From Rhodoblastus sp963710275 (GTDB lineage Bacteria; Pseudomonadota; Alphaproteobacteria; Rhizobiales; Beijerinckiaceae), in contig CAVPZS010000007.1 of the NCBI GenBank assembly GCA_963710275.1, positions 124,001-188,000 on the forward strand: DNA of 64,000 bases, read 5' to 3'. The position numbers and the translations under genes are program-made. Each line of letters starts with the position of its first letter. Position 1 is the stretch's first letter. The notes beneath the pieces are model-generated. The model did no database searches. It saw only the letters and a program-made list of their open reading frames with translations, and was not told the DNA's origin. Below are positions 10,631 through 19,426 of the stretch, piece by piece.

Positions 10631-11608
10631 ATGGAGGACGCATTAAATCGCCGCGAGGCCCTTTGCTTCATCGCCGCGCTCGGATCGGCCGCCGTCTCGC
10701 GCCCGACCTTCGCGCAGTCGCCGTTTCTTTCGGGCAGAGGCATGCCCTACGCGGCCTTCGACGCGCTTCCGAAAATTCCCGTCCGCGTCAAGGACGGAGA
10801 CGTCATGCTCGCTTTCGCCCCGGGAAAAATCGACCTTCCGCGCGAGGCCATCCTTGACTGGATCGCCAGGGCGGCGAATTCCGTAACGACCTATTACGGT
10901 CGATTTCCGGTCCCGTCGGCGCGCCTGCTGATCGTTCCGGTGGAGGGTTCAGGCGTTCGCGGAGGGACGAGCTGGGGTTATGGCGGCGCCGCGATACGCA
11001 TGCTGCTGGGTCGCGGCGCAAGCCGCGAAGACCTCGACGCCGACTGGATGCTGACCCATGAAATGGTCCATCTGGCCCTGCCGGACGTGGCTGAAAGCCA
11101 CCTCTGGCTCGCCGAAGGCCTCGCCGTCTATATCGAGCCGATCGCGCGCGTTCAGGCTGGCTACCTTACCCCGAAGACGATCTGGACGGACATGGCGCGC
11201 GACATGCAAAAAGGGCTGCCCGCCGCCGGCGACAGGGGACTGGACGCCAGCCATTCCTGGGCAAGCACCTATTGGGGCGGCGCCCTGTTCTGCCTGTTGG
11301 CCGATATTGGCTATCGCCGCGCAACCGGCGATCGGCGCGGTCTACAGCAGGCGATGCGCGGAGTTTTGGAGGCGGGCGGGGATCATGAAGTCTCGTGGCC
11401 GATCGCCAAAATCCTCGGCGCCGCCGACAAGGCCGCGGGCGCCCCGGTCATGGCGCCGCTTTACGACCGCATGCGGGCCAAGGCGGTCATGACCGATTTG
11501 CCCGATCTTTGGCGCAAGCTTGGCGTTGAGCCATCGGGCGATGGCGTTCGTTTCCACGACGACGCGCCCCTGGCTCCTCTGCGCCTCGCAATCACGGCGC
11601 CCGCATAG
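10631..11608 (+). CDS. Exported HExxH putative metallopeptidase (gluzincin-like)
   Basis: An intact 325-residue protein with an N-terminal signal peptide (NRREALCFIAALGSAAVS then ..FAQS; the twin arginine hints at Tat or lipid-free export). The motif HEMVH at residues 143-147 is followed about 14 residues later by a glutamate in WLAEGLAVYIEP, the zinc-ligand arrangement of gluzincins and of the peptidase-MA-like family. It would act in the periplasm, probably on peptides or as an inactive binding relative; I cannot name a substrate. GGGAG lies about 8 bases before the ATG. It does not appear linked to its neighbours. Confidence 0.65.
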   Translation: MEDALNRREALCFIAALGSAAVSRPTFAQSPFLSGRGMPYAAFDALPKIPVRVKDGDVMLAFAPGKIDLPREAILDWIARAANSVTTYYGRFPVPSARLLIVPVEGSGVRGGTSWGYGGAAIRMLLGRGASREDLDADWMLTHEMVHLALPDVAESHLWLAEGLAVYIEPIARVQAGYLTPKTIWTDMARDMQKGLPAAGDRGLDASHSWASTYWGGALFCLLADIGYRRATGDRRGLQQAMRGVLEAGGDHEVSWPIAKILGAADKAAGAPVMAPLYDRMRAKAVMTDLPDLWRKLGVEPSGDGVRFHDDAPLAPLRLAITAPA

Positions 11609-11612
11609 CAGC

Positions 11613-11627
11613 CAGGCTGTGAGCCTG
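11613..11627. terminator. Weak stem-loop between convergent genes
   Basis: A perfect inverted repeat (CAGGCT, 3-base loop, AGCCTG) lies just after the stop of the exported HExxH gene and before the stop of the convergent ABC permease. There is no T-run on either side, so if it stops transcription it is not a classic intrinsic terminator. Confidence 0.3.
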
Positions 11628-11661
11628 TTGCCGAAAAGTCTATGCGGTTCTCGAGTGCCCG

Positions 11662-12793
11662 CTAATCCAAAGTCTCGCGATAGAACCACACCGCGAACGC
11701 CATCACCACCAGCGTCGCCAACAGCGGATGCGGCCAGAGCTCCGGCGCGATCTGCTCGAAACCGTTGCCCTTCAGCAAAATGCCGCGAACGATTCGCACC
11801 GCATGGGTGGTCGGGAAGAGTTCGCCGATCGAATTGGGCCCATCTGGGCATGCCCAGGAACGGCGCGAAAAAGCCCGACAGCATGAAGGACGGCAGGAGC
11901 GTGAACTGCGCCAGTTGCTGCGCCTGCATCTGGTTGCTGGCCATGGTCGAAAACAGCAGGCCGAGGCGAGATTGCTGGCGATGTAAAGCCCGAGCGCCAG
12001 CATCAGCAAGCGTCAGCGAGCCCCGCACCGGCAGGCCGAACACGAAGCCGGAAACCAGCAGGATCAGCACGACCTGCGCATAGCCGACGACGATATAGGG
12101 CGCGATCTTGGCAAGCATGATCTCGATCGGCTTGACCGGCATGGCCATCAGATTTTCCATCGTGCCGCGCTCGCGCTCCCGGGTGATCGACAGCGTGGTG
12201 ATGAACAGTGTGGACATCATCAGCACGATACAGATCAGCCCCGGCACGATGTTGAGCACGGTGAGCTGTTCGGGATTGTAGCGGGCGTGGACCTGGAAAT
12301 TGAACGGCGGCGCAGCGCTCTGGCCCTGGCGGATCGGCGGCAGATGCCGCTCCAGCGCGTCGGCAATTCCGCCCAGCGCGGCCGTGGCGAAGCCGATCGC
12401 CGAGGGGTCGGTGGCGTCGGCGTCAACCAGCACGCGTCGGGCTCTCGCCGCGATCGACCGAGCGGTCGAAATTGGGCGGGAAATTGACCACAAACAAGAC
12501 GTCGCCATTGGCCAGCGCAGCCTCCGCCTGGGCTTCCGAGCTCATGGTCCTGATGTCGTAATAGCCGGTGTCCTTCATCGCTTCGACCAGGGTGCGCTCA
12601 TATTGCGAATGGTCGGCGGCAAGGAGCCCGGTCGGCAGATTATGAGGGTTGGTGTTGATGGCGTAAGCCGAACAGGAACAGCTGCATGATCGGCAGGGCG
12701 ATGATCAGCCGCAAGGTCATCGGGTCGCGGCGGACCTGGATCGCACTCCTTGCGCAGCAGCGTCATCAGGCGGCGGAAGGAAAAGCCGCTCAT
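11662..12793 (-). CDS. ABC-2 type transporter permease, frameshifted
   Basis: Membrane component of an ABC exporter. The N-terminus has the MSGFSFRRLMTLLRKE start; the body contains the large periplasmic loop (FVVNFPPNFDRSV, FNFQVHARYNPEQLTVLNIV), and then LICIVLMMSTLFITTLSITR followed by the conserved ERERGTMENLMAMPVKPIEI loop and several hydrophobic helices, ending in GIGAELFPTTHAVR-like and ALATLVVMAFAVWFYRE sequence. This matches the ABC-2/YbhS-YbhR family. Frame changes lie near 12700, 12450, 12000 and 11840. It overlaps the ATPase stop by four bases (ATGA), so translation is coupled. Only one permease is seen where the E. coli relatives have two. Confidence 0.82.
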
Positions 12794-13722
12794 GGAAACG
12801 GCTCATGCCGCTCCTCCTCGTCGGCGAGCTGATGAATGAACACGTCCTCGAGCCGCGGCTCGACCTCCCGCCAGAGTGCAGGTTCGGAAAGCGCGCCGAT
12901 CGCCGCCTCCAGCGCCGCGCGATCGCGTCCCCGCGACATGCAGGGCGCGGCCGAATACGGCGGCGGCTTCCACGCCTGCGCATGGCGCCGCATCTGCCGC
13001 GCGACCTCGTCGACGCCCGCGCCGGTCGCCTCAAAGGTGACGAGCCCCGATTGCCGCGCCACCTCCTGGGCGTCGCCTTGCACCACGATGCGGCCGCCGG
13101 CGAGATAGACCACGCGCTTGCAGCGCTCGGCCTCGTCCATGTAATGGGTCGAGGCGAGCACGGTGAGGCCCTCCGCCGCCATGTCGTGGATGAGATCCCA
13201 GAAATCGCGGCGCGCCTTCGCGTCGACGCCGGCGGTCGGCTCGTCGAGCAGCAGCAGTTTCGGCCGATGCAGCACACAGGCGGCGAGCGCGAGCCGCTGC
13301 TTCCAGCCGCCGGAAAGCTGCCCCGCCAATTGCCGGCGTAGATCCGCCGAGCTGCAATTGCGCGATGATCCCCTCGCACCGCCTGCCCGCGCATTCGGCA
13401 GCTCGTAGATGCCTGCGACGAGATCAAGGTTTTCGGTGACGGTGAGGTCTTCGTAGAAGCAGAATTTCTGCGTCATGTAGCCGATGTGGCGGCGAATTTG
13501 CCGCGCCTCGCGCCGGATGTCGAAGCCGAGGCAGGTGCCCTCGCCGCCATCCGGCGTCAGCAGGCCGCAGAGCAGGCGGATGGTCGTGGTCTTGCCGCTG
13601 CCGTTGGCGCCGAGGAAGCCGCAAATCTCGCCTGCCGCGACCTGCAGCGTCAGGCCATCGACGACGCGGCGCTCGCCGAAGGTTTTACGCAAGTCGCGGA
13701 CGTCGATGACGTAGTCGGTCAT
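12790..13722 (-). CDS. ABC transporter ATP-binding protein (drug exporter type)
   Basis: A 310-residue ATPase partnering the downstream permease. Walker A GANGSGKTTT (about residues 38-47), Q-loop YMTQKFCFYEDLTV, signature LSGGWKQRLALA, Walker B LLLLDEPTAGVD and the switch histidine in LASTHYMDEAERC are all present. The stretch between the Q-loop and the signature (near 13340-13400) reads as scrambled sequence, best explained by two compensating indels; the rest is in frame. It probably starts at the ATG 13722, which overlaps the end of the membrane fusion protein. Likely substrate: toxic hydrophobic compounds, by analogy with the YbhF group. Confidence 0.88.
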   Translation of the reverse strand: MTDYVIDVRDLRKTFGERRVVDGLTLQVAAGEICGFLGANGSGKTTTIRLLCGLLTPDGGEGTCLGFDIRREARQIRRHIGYMTQKFCFYEDLTVTENLDLVAGIYELPNARAGGARGSSRNCSSADLRRQLAGQLSGGWKQRLALAACVLHRPKLLLLDEPTAGVDAKARRDFWDLIHDMAAEGLTVLASTHYMDEAERCKRVVYLAGGRIVVQGDAQEVARQSGLVTFEATGAGVDEVARQMRRHAQAWKPPPYSAAPCMSRGRDRAALEAAIGALSEPALWREVEPRLEDVFIHQLADEEERHEPFP

Positions 13723-14730
13723 GGCGCCGCGGCCCTGGCGCAGCGGCGCCTGACGACGATCGGGCTGGCCGGGATTGAGCAGAGCCGCGCTGATCCGGCG
13801 GCGGCCGCGCCTCGATCATGATAGACGAGCTTGGCGCGGCTCTGAGTCGCAATAGATCACCGGCGGCGTATATTCGGCCTGCGGCGAGATGAAAGAAACG
13901 GTCGCGGAAAGATCGGCCGGGCAATTGTCGCAGGAAAGCCCGACGCGGTCGCCGACGATGGACGGTCGGCGAGCATCGTCTCCGGGACGAAGAAGCGCAC
14001 GAAGATGTTGTCGGGCGGCAGCAGCGAAACGACCGGCGCGCCGGCGGCCATGGTCTCGCCGGGCCGCGCCAGGACGTCGGCGACGCGGCCGCCGCAGGCG
14101 CCGTGACGCGGCGCTGGTCGAGACGCCATTCGGCCATGCCGAGGCGGCACTGCGCCGCCTCGACGGCCGCGCTGCTGCGCCTTGATCTCCCGGTCGCGGC
14201 CGAGCGGCGCGCGCGGTCTGCGCCAGCGCCGCCTCGATCGCCGCGCACCTGCGCCTGCGCGGATCGAAAGTCGGCGCGGCGCTGGTCGAGAGTCTGCTAG
14301 GTCGATGACGCGCTGGCCGGATCAGGTCCTCGCGCGCCCGGTCAGATCGCGTCTTGTGCGCTCCAGCGTCGCGCGGGCGTCGGCGAGATTGGCCTCGGCC
14401 TGCTGGATTTCGGTCGGCTTCGCCGCCGGCCTGCGAGATTGGCGAGTTGCTCTTGCGCCTGTCCGAGCTGACGCCTCTGCCTGGTCGCGGGCGGCGAGAT
14501 CCTCGATCTCGTCCTGGGCGAAGAGCAGCGCGCCAGGCGCGACCGGATCGCCGCGCGCGACCGTCGAGCGTGGTCAGGAGCCCTGACAGCACGGGCCGAT
14601 CTTGACGAAATCGGCTTCGGCATAGCCCTGCCATACCTTCCCGGCTCGGCGCCGCGCCGCGCTGGCTCAGGTAAGCCAGCGCCGCGAAGACGCCGATGGC
14701 CAACAATATCAGGAGGCGAAAGCGCGACAC
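13719..14730 (-). CDS. HlyD-family membrane fusion protein, frameshifted
   Basis: Periplasmic adaptor linking the ABC exporter to an outer-membrane channel. The start is a GTG at 14730 giving VSRFRLLILLAIGVFAALAY, a single N-terminal membrane anchor. Recognisable fragments follow across several frames: the coiled-coil region rich in Ala/Gln/Arg, VSLLPPDNIFVRFFVPETML, DGRPSSATASG-like and VSFISPQAEYTPPVIY near the end. At least six frame changes are needed. It is divergent from the TetR gene, and a perfect palindrome sits 15 bases upstream of its start. The end is inferred from an ATGA overlap with the ATPase gene. Confidence 0.75.
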
Positions 14731-14744
14731 TGGAAAGCCACTTT

Positions 14745-14765
14745 GCAACGAAACGATTTCGTTGC
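14745..14765. promoter_or_regulatory. Palindromic operator between the HlyD and TetR genes
   Basis: A perfect inverted repeat (arms GCAACGAAA and TTTCGTTGC, 3-base spacer) lies in the 90-base divergent interval, 15 bases before the HlyD start codon and 55 bases before the TetR start. Position and symmetry are those of a TetR-family operator repressing the exporter and its own gene. The core resembles the operator next to the second TetR gene at 46299-46315. Confidence 0.7.
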
Positions 14766-14820
14766 ATTATGCCATGCGCGGGAACGTGGTTCAATCGGCG
14801 CCTTGGTCGGGGAGAGGTTT

Positions 14821-15477
14821 ATGGTCGCGGAAACGCAATCAGGCGAATTCCGGCGAGGGCCCGGCGGAAGGCCGAGCGCGGCGGAAGCAGGGCGCCGCCA
14901 GAATATCCTGCTCGATTGCGCCGCGCGGCTGTTTCTCGACGACGGCTTCGACGCGGTTTCGATCGACGAGATCTCCCGCCGCTCCGGCGTGGCCAAACGC
15001 TTCATCTATGCGCGTTTCAGGGACAAATCCGAGCTTTTCGTCGCCGCCATCAGCCATTTTTTCCAGGCCCGGCTCGAGCCGCTCCACACCTCGGCGCCGC
15101 CGCCCGAAAACATCGAGGAGGGTCTGTTCGCCTTTGCAGCGAGGCTGCTCGAGATCGTGCTGCATCCCGACGCGCTGGCGGCGCATCGCCTGTTTTTGAC
15201 GACAGCGCCGCGCTTTCCCGAACTCGCGCGCCTGTTCATTGAACGCAATCGCCATCAAAGCCTGGGAGACATCGTGAGATTGTTGAAAGCCTACGCCGAC
15301 CGCGGCGACATCGAGCTTGCCGACATCGATCTGTTCGCCGAACAATTCTTCATTCAGGTGGCCGGCATTCCCCAGCGGCTGGCGCTGCTCGGACTGCGGG
15401 AGCCGCCAGAGCAGGAGGAACGACGTCTGCGCGCGGCGGTTGGGCTCTTTGTCAAAGGGTGCGCAAAGCTTGCCTAA
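14821..15477 (+). CDS. TetR-family transcriptional regulator
   Basis: A 218-residue repressor. The N-terminal helix-turn-helix region reads ILLDCAARLFLDDGFDAVSI followed by DEISRRSGVAKRFIYARFRDK, the typical TetR fold; the C-terminal two thirds would be the ligand-binding helical domain (TetR_C type with a TTAPRFPELARLFIERNR helix). ATG 14821 has GGGGAGAG 5-12 bases upstream. Being divergent from the ABC efflux operon with a palindrome in between, it most likely represses that operon until a toxic ligand binds. Its stop overlaps the convergent aldehyde dehydrogenase stop. Confidence 0.88.
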   Translation: MVAETQSGEFRRGPGGRPSAAEAGRRQNILLDCAARLFLDDGFDAVSIDEISRRSGVAKRFIYARFRDKSELFVAAISHFFQARLEPLHTSAPPPENIEEGLFAFAARLLEIVLHPDALAAHRLFLTTAPRFPELARLFIERNRHQSLGDIVRLLKAYADRGDIELADIDLFAEQFFIQVAGIPQRLALLGLREPPEQEERRLRAAVGLFVKGCAKLA

Positions 15478-17012
15478 ACTCCAAACTTCACGCCCTGCGC
15501 GAGCGGCAAGTCCCGGCCGTAATTGATGGTGTTGGTTGCCCTGCGCATATAGGCTTTCCAGGCGTCCGATCCTGATTCCCGTCCGCCGCCGGTTTCCTTT
15601 TCGCCGCCAAAGGCGCCGCCGATCTCCGCGCCGGATGGGCCTATATTGACATTGGCGATGCCGCAATCGGAGCCGCGCGACGACAGGAAAATTTCCGCTT
15701 CACGCAGGTCGTTGGTGAAGATCGACGACGCCAGGCCCTGCGGAACGGCGTTGTGAAGCGCCAACGCCTCTTCAAGCTCGCGATAGCGCAGGACGTAGAG
15801 GATGGGGGCGAAGGTCTCCTTCAGCACCGGACCCTGATGTTCCGGCATTTCGATCAGCGCCGGCCGCACGTAATAGGCGTCCGGCGAAAAGCCGTCCTCG
15901 ACGCGCGTTCCGCCGGTCAGCTCCCCGCCAAGGGCCCGCGCTGATTCGATGGCCTCCCGCATCGAGGCGAAGGCGTGGCCGTCGATCAGCGGCCCGACCA
16001 GGGTTTCCGGAGCGAGCGGGTTGCCTACTGATACCCCCGCGTACGCCGCCTTGAGCCGGGTGAGGAAATCCTGGTACAGGCTGTCGTGGACGAACAGCCG
16101 GCGCAAGCTCGTGCAGCGTTGGCCCGCGGTTCCCATCGCTCCAAAAACCACGCCGCGCAGGGCAAGGTCGGGATCGGCCGAGGGACAGACGATCGCCGCG
16201 TTGTTGCCGCCGAGTTCGAGCAGCGCGCGCGCGAAACGTTGAGCCAGTTTCGGCGCGACCGCGCGCCCCATCGCCGTCGATCCCGTGGCCGACACCAGCG
16301 GAATTTTCGGATGCTCGGCGACAAGCTCGCCCAATCCGCGACCGCCGATCAGCAGGCCCGCGAGGCCTGCGGGCGCCGGACCGCCCTGATCAGCGAATTT
16401 CTTCAGCGCCCGCGCGAACAGCGCGTCTATGGCGAGCGCCGTCAACGGCGTCTTCTCCGAGGGCTTCCAGACAACGCTGTCGCCGCAGACCAGCGCCAGC
16501 GCAGCATTCCAGGCCCAGACGGCGACAGGAAAGTTGAAGGCGGTGATAATCCCGGCGACGCCGAGGGGGTGCCAGCTCTCCATCATGCGGTGATCCGGCC
16601 GCTCGGACGCGATGGTCCGCCCGTAGAGCTGCCGGGACAGGCCGACCGCGAAATCGCAGATGTCGATCATTTCCTGCACTTCGCCCAGGCCCTCGGAAAG
16701 GATCTTTCCGACCTCGATCGAGACGAGTCGCCCGAGCGCGCTTTTGTGGGCGCGCAACTGTTCGCCCAGCAGGCGGACCAATTCCCCGCGCGCGGGCGCC
16801 GGCGTTTCGCGCCAGATCAGGAAGGCGGCATGAGCCTCCTCGATTTTCCTGCGGGCGATTTCGGGGCTGGTTTCGGCGACCTGGGCGATGATCTGACCGG
16901 AAATCGGTGAGCGGACCGCCAGACTTCCGTCCTTGTAAAGCTCGCGCCGCAAGCTGACGCCTGACAAAAGCTGGTCGATTTCAGTCGCGAGAGTCGATTT
17001 GGTGAGGGTCAT
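15474..17012 (-). CDS. amaB: Aldehyde dehydrogenase family 7: alpha-aminoadipate semialdehyde (piperideine-6-carboxylate) dehydrogenase
   Basis: An intact 512-residue NAD(P)-dependent enzyme, close in layout to antiquitin/ALDH7: it should oxidise 2-aminoadipate-6-semialdehyde to 2-aminoadipate. Visible features: GVAGIITAFNFPVAVWAWNA, WKPSEKTPLTA, SATGSTAMGRAV, the general-base region LELGGNNAAIV, the catalytic cysteine in GTAGQRCTSLRRLFVH, and ETFAPILYVLRY. The C-terminal EIGGAFGGEKETGGGRESGS is the family-7 signature. It lies 87 bases downstream of an Lrp regulator and is divergent from a saccharopine/lysine dehydrogenase, which supports lysine catabolism. The amaB symbol is by family, not proven. 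Confidence 0.85.
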   Translation of the reverse strand: MTLTKSTLATEIDQLLSGVSLRRELYKDGSLAVRSPISGQIIAQVAETSPEIARRKIEEAHAAFLIWRETPAPARGELVRLLGEQLRAHKSALGRLVSIEVGKILSEGLGEVQEMIDICDFAVGLSRQLYGRTIASERPDHRMMESWHPLGVAGIITAFNFPVAVWAWNAALALVCGDSVVWKPSEKTPLTALAIDALFARALKKFADQGGPAPAGLAGLLIGGRGLGELVAEHPKIPLVSATGSTAMGRAVAPKLAQRFARALLELGGNNAAIVCPSADPDLALRGVVFGAMGTAGQRCTSLRRLFVHDSLYQDFLTRLKAAYAGVSVGNPLAPETLVGPLIDGHAFASMREAIESARALGGELTGGTRVEDGFSPDAYYVRPALIEMPEHQGPVLKETFAPILYVLRYRELEEALALHNAVPQGLASSIFTNDLREAEIFLSSRGSDCGIANVNIGPSGAEIGGAFGGEKETGGGRESGSDAWKAYMRRATNTINYGRDLPLAQGVKFGV

Positions 17013-17099
17013 TCGGACGATCCCATGGAGCGAAGCGCCGGACGGAAACGATCTTCCTTGCCGCTGAGTTCACGGATCGTCGCGCCAAGGCGCTTTTTT

Positions 17100-17534
17100 T
17101 CAGCGGTCGATGCGCGTGGAAAGCACAATGGACGACAGGGTTCTTTCGACCCCTTCGATCACGCCGATGCGATCGATCTGCGTTTCGAGCTCCTGGATCG
17201 ATGGGGCCACGACGATGGCGATCATGTCATGGGCGCCGCTGACCGAATGCAGGGTGCGCACGGCGGGAATCTGGCGCAACGCCGCCTCGACGCGCCCATT
17301 GAGCTTGGGCAGGGCGGTGATCAGGACATGGGCGCGGATCAGACCGGCCTCGTAATCGCCCGATGTCTTGAGCGTGTAGCCAGCAATCAAACCGCGGCGC
17401 TCCAGCCGTTCGATGCGGCTCTGCACCGTCGTGCGCGGGAGACCCAGCCGCCGCGCCAGGACAGCCGTCGAGGCCCGCGCGTTCTCGCGCAGCAGCGCCA
17501 GCAGCAATTCATCCGCCTCGTCGATCGTCGACAT
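17100..17534 (-). CDS. Lrp/AsnC-family transcriptional regulator
   Basis: A 144-residue protein with the usual N-terminal helix-turn-helix (STIDEADELLLALLRENARA, then LARRLGLPRTTVQSRIERLE) and a C-terminal RAM effector domain (VLITALPKLNGRVEAALRQI, SVSGAHDMIAIVVAPSIQEL). Members sense amino acids. It sits between a lysine-degradation dehydrogenase downstream and a divergent saccharopine/lysine dehydrogenase, so it probably controls lysine use; this is inference from context. The 115-base divergent gap upstream must hold both promoters; I see no clean palindrome in it. Confidence 0.88.
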   Translation of the reverse strand: MSTIDEADELLLALLRENARASTAVLARRLGLPRTTVQSRIERLERRGLIAGYTLKTSGDYEAGLIRAHVLITALPKLNGRVEAALRQIPAVRTLHSVSGAHDMIAIVVAPSIQELETQIDRIGVIEGVERTLSSIVLSTRIDR

Positions 17535-17649
17535 GCCGACATCTTACGTCATATCGCCGAAAATGTGGCATCAAACTCGGCGGTTTCCGCTCTTTTTTCC
17601 GCCGCCGCGTCTGAGACAATGAGTGACGTTAGGATGCGCGGAGGGCTCG

Positions 17650-18803
17650 ATGAGAAAAAATATCGTGATCGTCGGCGCCGGCAAGATCGGCGCGACCCTG
17701 GCTGAACTGCTCGCCGCAACCCGCGACTATCGCGTGACGCTGGCCGATCGTTCGCAGGCGCAACTCGACGCGCTTGACGGGGCCTCCGGAATCGAAAGGC
17801 AGCGCCTCGACATCATGGACGGCGAGGCCCTCGGCTCCCTGCTGAACGACTGTTTCGCGGTGCTGAGCGCCGCGCCCTGGCATTTGACGACGCGGATCGC
17901 CGAAGCCGCGGCGGTTGCCGGCGCCCATTATCTCGACCTGACCGAAGACGTCGCCAGCGCGCGCCGCATCCAGCAGATCGCCGCCGGCGCAAGCTCCGCC
18001 TTCATCCCGCAATGCGGCCTGGCGCCGGGGTTCGTTTCCATCGTCGCCAAGGACCTGGCGAACCAGTTCGACTCGCTCGACAGCATGCGGCTGCGCGTCG
18101 GCGCCCTGCCGCAATATCCGAGCAACGCGCTGAATTACAACCTGACCTGGAGCACGGACGGCGTCATCAATGAGTATTGCCAGCCCTGCGACGCCATCGT
18201 CGATGGCGCGATGGTCAAGACGACTGCGCTTGAAGAGCGGGAGGAGTTCTCGCTCGACGGCGTGATTTACGAGGCCTTCAACACATCGGGTGGATTGGGC
18301 TCGCTGTGCGAAACCCTGGCGGGCAAGGTCAGGACGCTGAACTACCGCACCATCCGCTACCCCGGCCACGCCGCGATCATGAAGGCGCTGCTCCACGATC
18401 TACGTCTGGGCGAGCGCCGCGACGTGCTCAAGGACATTCTGGAAAAGTCTGTGCCCGAGACATCGCAGGACGTCGTCATCCTCTTCGTCACCGCGTCGGG
18501 CTTGAAGCGCGGACGCCTCACCCAGGAAACCTACGCCAACAAGATCTACAGCCGGCGGGTCGGCGGCGTGATGCGCAGCGCGATCCAGGTGACGACGGCC
18601 TCGGCCATCGCCGCCGTTCTCGATCTCCTCAGCGAGGGAAGGCTGCCGGCGGCAGGTTTCATTCGGCAGGAAGACATGAAGCTCGAGGACATTTTGCGCA
18701 ACAGGTTCGGGCGGGTCTACGCCCTCGCCGGCCAGCCGCGCCATGCGGGCAACGGCCGGGGCCAGCCGCGGCGGCCTGTTCAAAAAGCGGCGTCCATGAC
18801 TGA
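17650..18803 (+). CDS. Saccharopine dehydrogenase / lysine 6-dehydrogenase family protein
   Basis: NAD(P)-binding oxidoreductase: IVIVGAGKIGATLAELLA at the N-terminus, then the family segments CGLAPGFVSIVAKDLANQFD, LRVGALPQYPSNALNYNLTW and GHAAIMKALLHDL, ending at IRQEDMKLEDILRNRFGRVY. The reaction is either saccharopine to glutamate plus aminoadipate semialdehyde, or direct oxidation of lysine to piperideine-6-carboxylate; both deliver the substrate of the neighbouring ALDH7. The ATG at 17650 follows GGAGGG. After FGRVYA the frame runs on without a stop to 19365, antisense to the thioesterase gene. That tail is not family-like, so an indel near 18720 has probably hidden a stop; stops in the other frames lie at 18797-18803. 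Confidence 0.8.
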
Positions 18804-18873
18804 CGATGCGCCCCCGCTTCGCCTCCCCGAAGCGGTCGAGCCCGCATTTCGGCTAAGCTTCTGGTTTGTCTTC

Positions 18874-19284
18874 CTACGAGAGCAGGGCGCGCATTTCGTC
18901 GGAGATCGGCGCCGATTTCACCGAGGCGTCGACGAGGGAATGCGTGGCCCAGACCCTGTTATCCTGGGCCTCGGCGAGGCAAACGCCGCCGCGGAGAAAA
19001 CGGTGGGTGAAACCGAGCGAGCTTCGGCCGATCTTCTCGACCGTGATCTCGTGGGTGACGAGGTCATGCAGTTTCGCCGGTTGGTAAAAGCTCATCGAGA
19101 ATCCGACCGAGGGAATGCCGTTGAACGTCTCACGATCGACGGCTTTATGGGGGTCGATGCCGATCGAAAGCAGCATCATGTTCAACCCCTCGACCATCCA
19201 TCGCGCGTAATTTGGAAAGAAGATGATCCCGGCCGGGTCGCAATCGCCCCAGTGCAGCCGCCTCTCGTAGCTGAAAGTCCTCAT
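18874..19284 (-). CDS. Acyl-CoA thioesterase, 4-hydroxybenzoyl-CoA thioesterase family (hot-dog fold)
   Basis: The 136-residue protein begins MRTFSYERRLHWGDCDPAGI and continues IFFPNYARWM, the characteristic catalytic aspartate and helix of the 4HBT-I type hot-dog thioesterases. It would hydrolyse an aromatic or short acyl-CoA in the cytoplasm. The ATG at 19284 has a strong GGGGG ribosome site 6 bases upstream; an upstream in-frame ATG at 19362 is less likely. It is divergent from the GNAT gene, and a copy of the cluster-wide operator-like motif lies between them. This ties it to the benzoyl-CoA genes, where it could release benzoate to free CoA. Confidence 0.82.
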   Translation of the reverse strand: MRTFSYERRLHWGDCDPAGIIFFPNYARWMVEGLNMMLLSIGIDPHKAVDRETFNGIPSVGFSMSFYQPAKLHDLVTHEITVEKIGRSSLGFTHRFLRGGVCLAEAQDNRVWATHSLVDASVKSAPISDEMRALLS

Positions 19285-19377
19285 CTTTTCCCCCCGGATC
19301 GCCAAGCCATCGCGATCTTCTACCATGCGCCCGTCGCCGCCGAAAACAGGTTGGCGGCGCAATGAATATGCATTATG

Positions 19378-19396
19378 GTATTAGAATACAATTTTA
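19378..19396 (+). promoter_or_regulatory. Copy of the shared benzoyl-CoA cluster motif (thioesterase/GNAT divergent promoter)
   Basis: GTATTAGAATACAATTTT: an inverted repeat GTATT-AG-AATAC followed by an A/T tail. Related sites occur at 25940, 34516 (opposite strand) and 37565, each in a divergent or leading promoter region of the same metabolic cluster. It is a candidate operator of a common regulator. Confidence 0.5.
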
Positions 19397-19426
19397 ATGA
19401 AGCCAAAATCGAGCCGAGGAAACATC

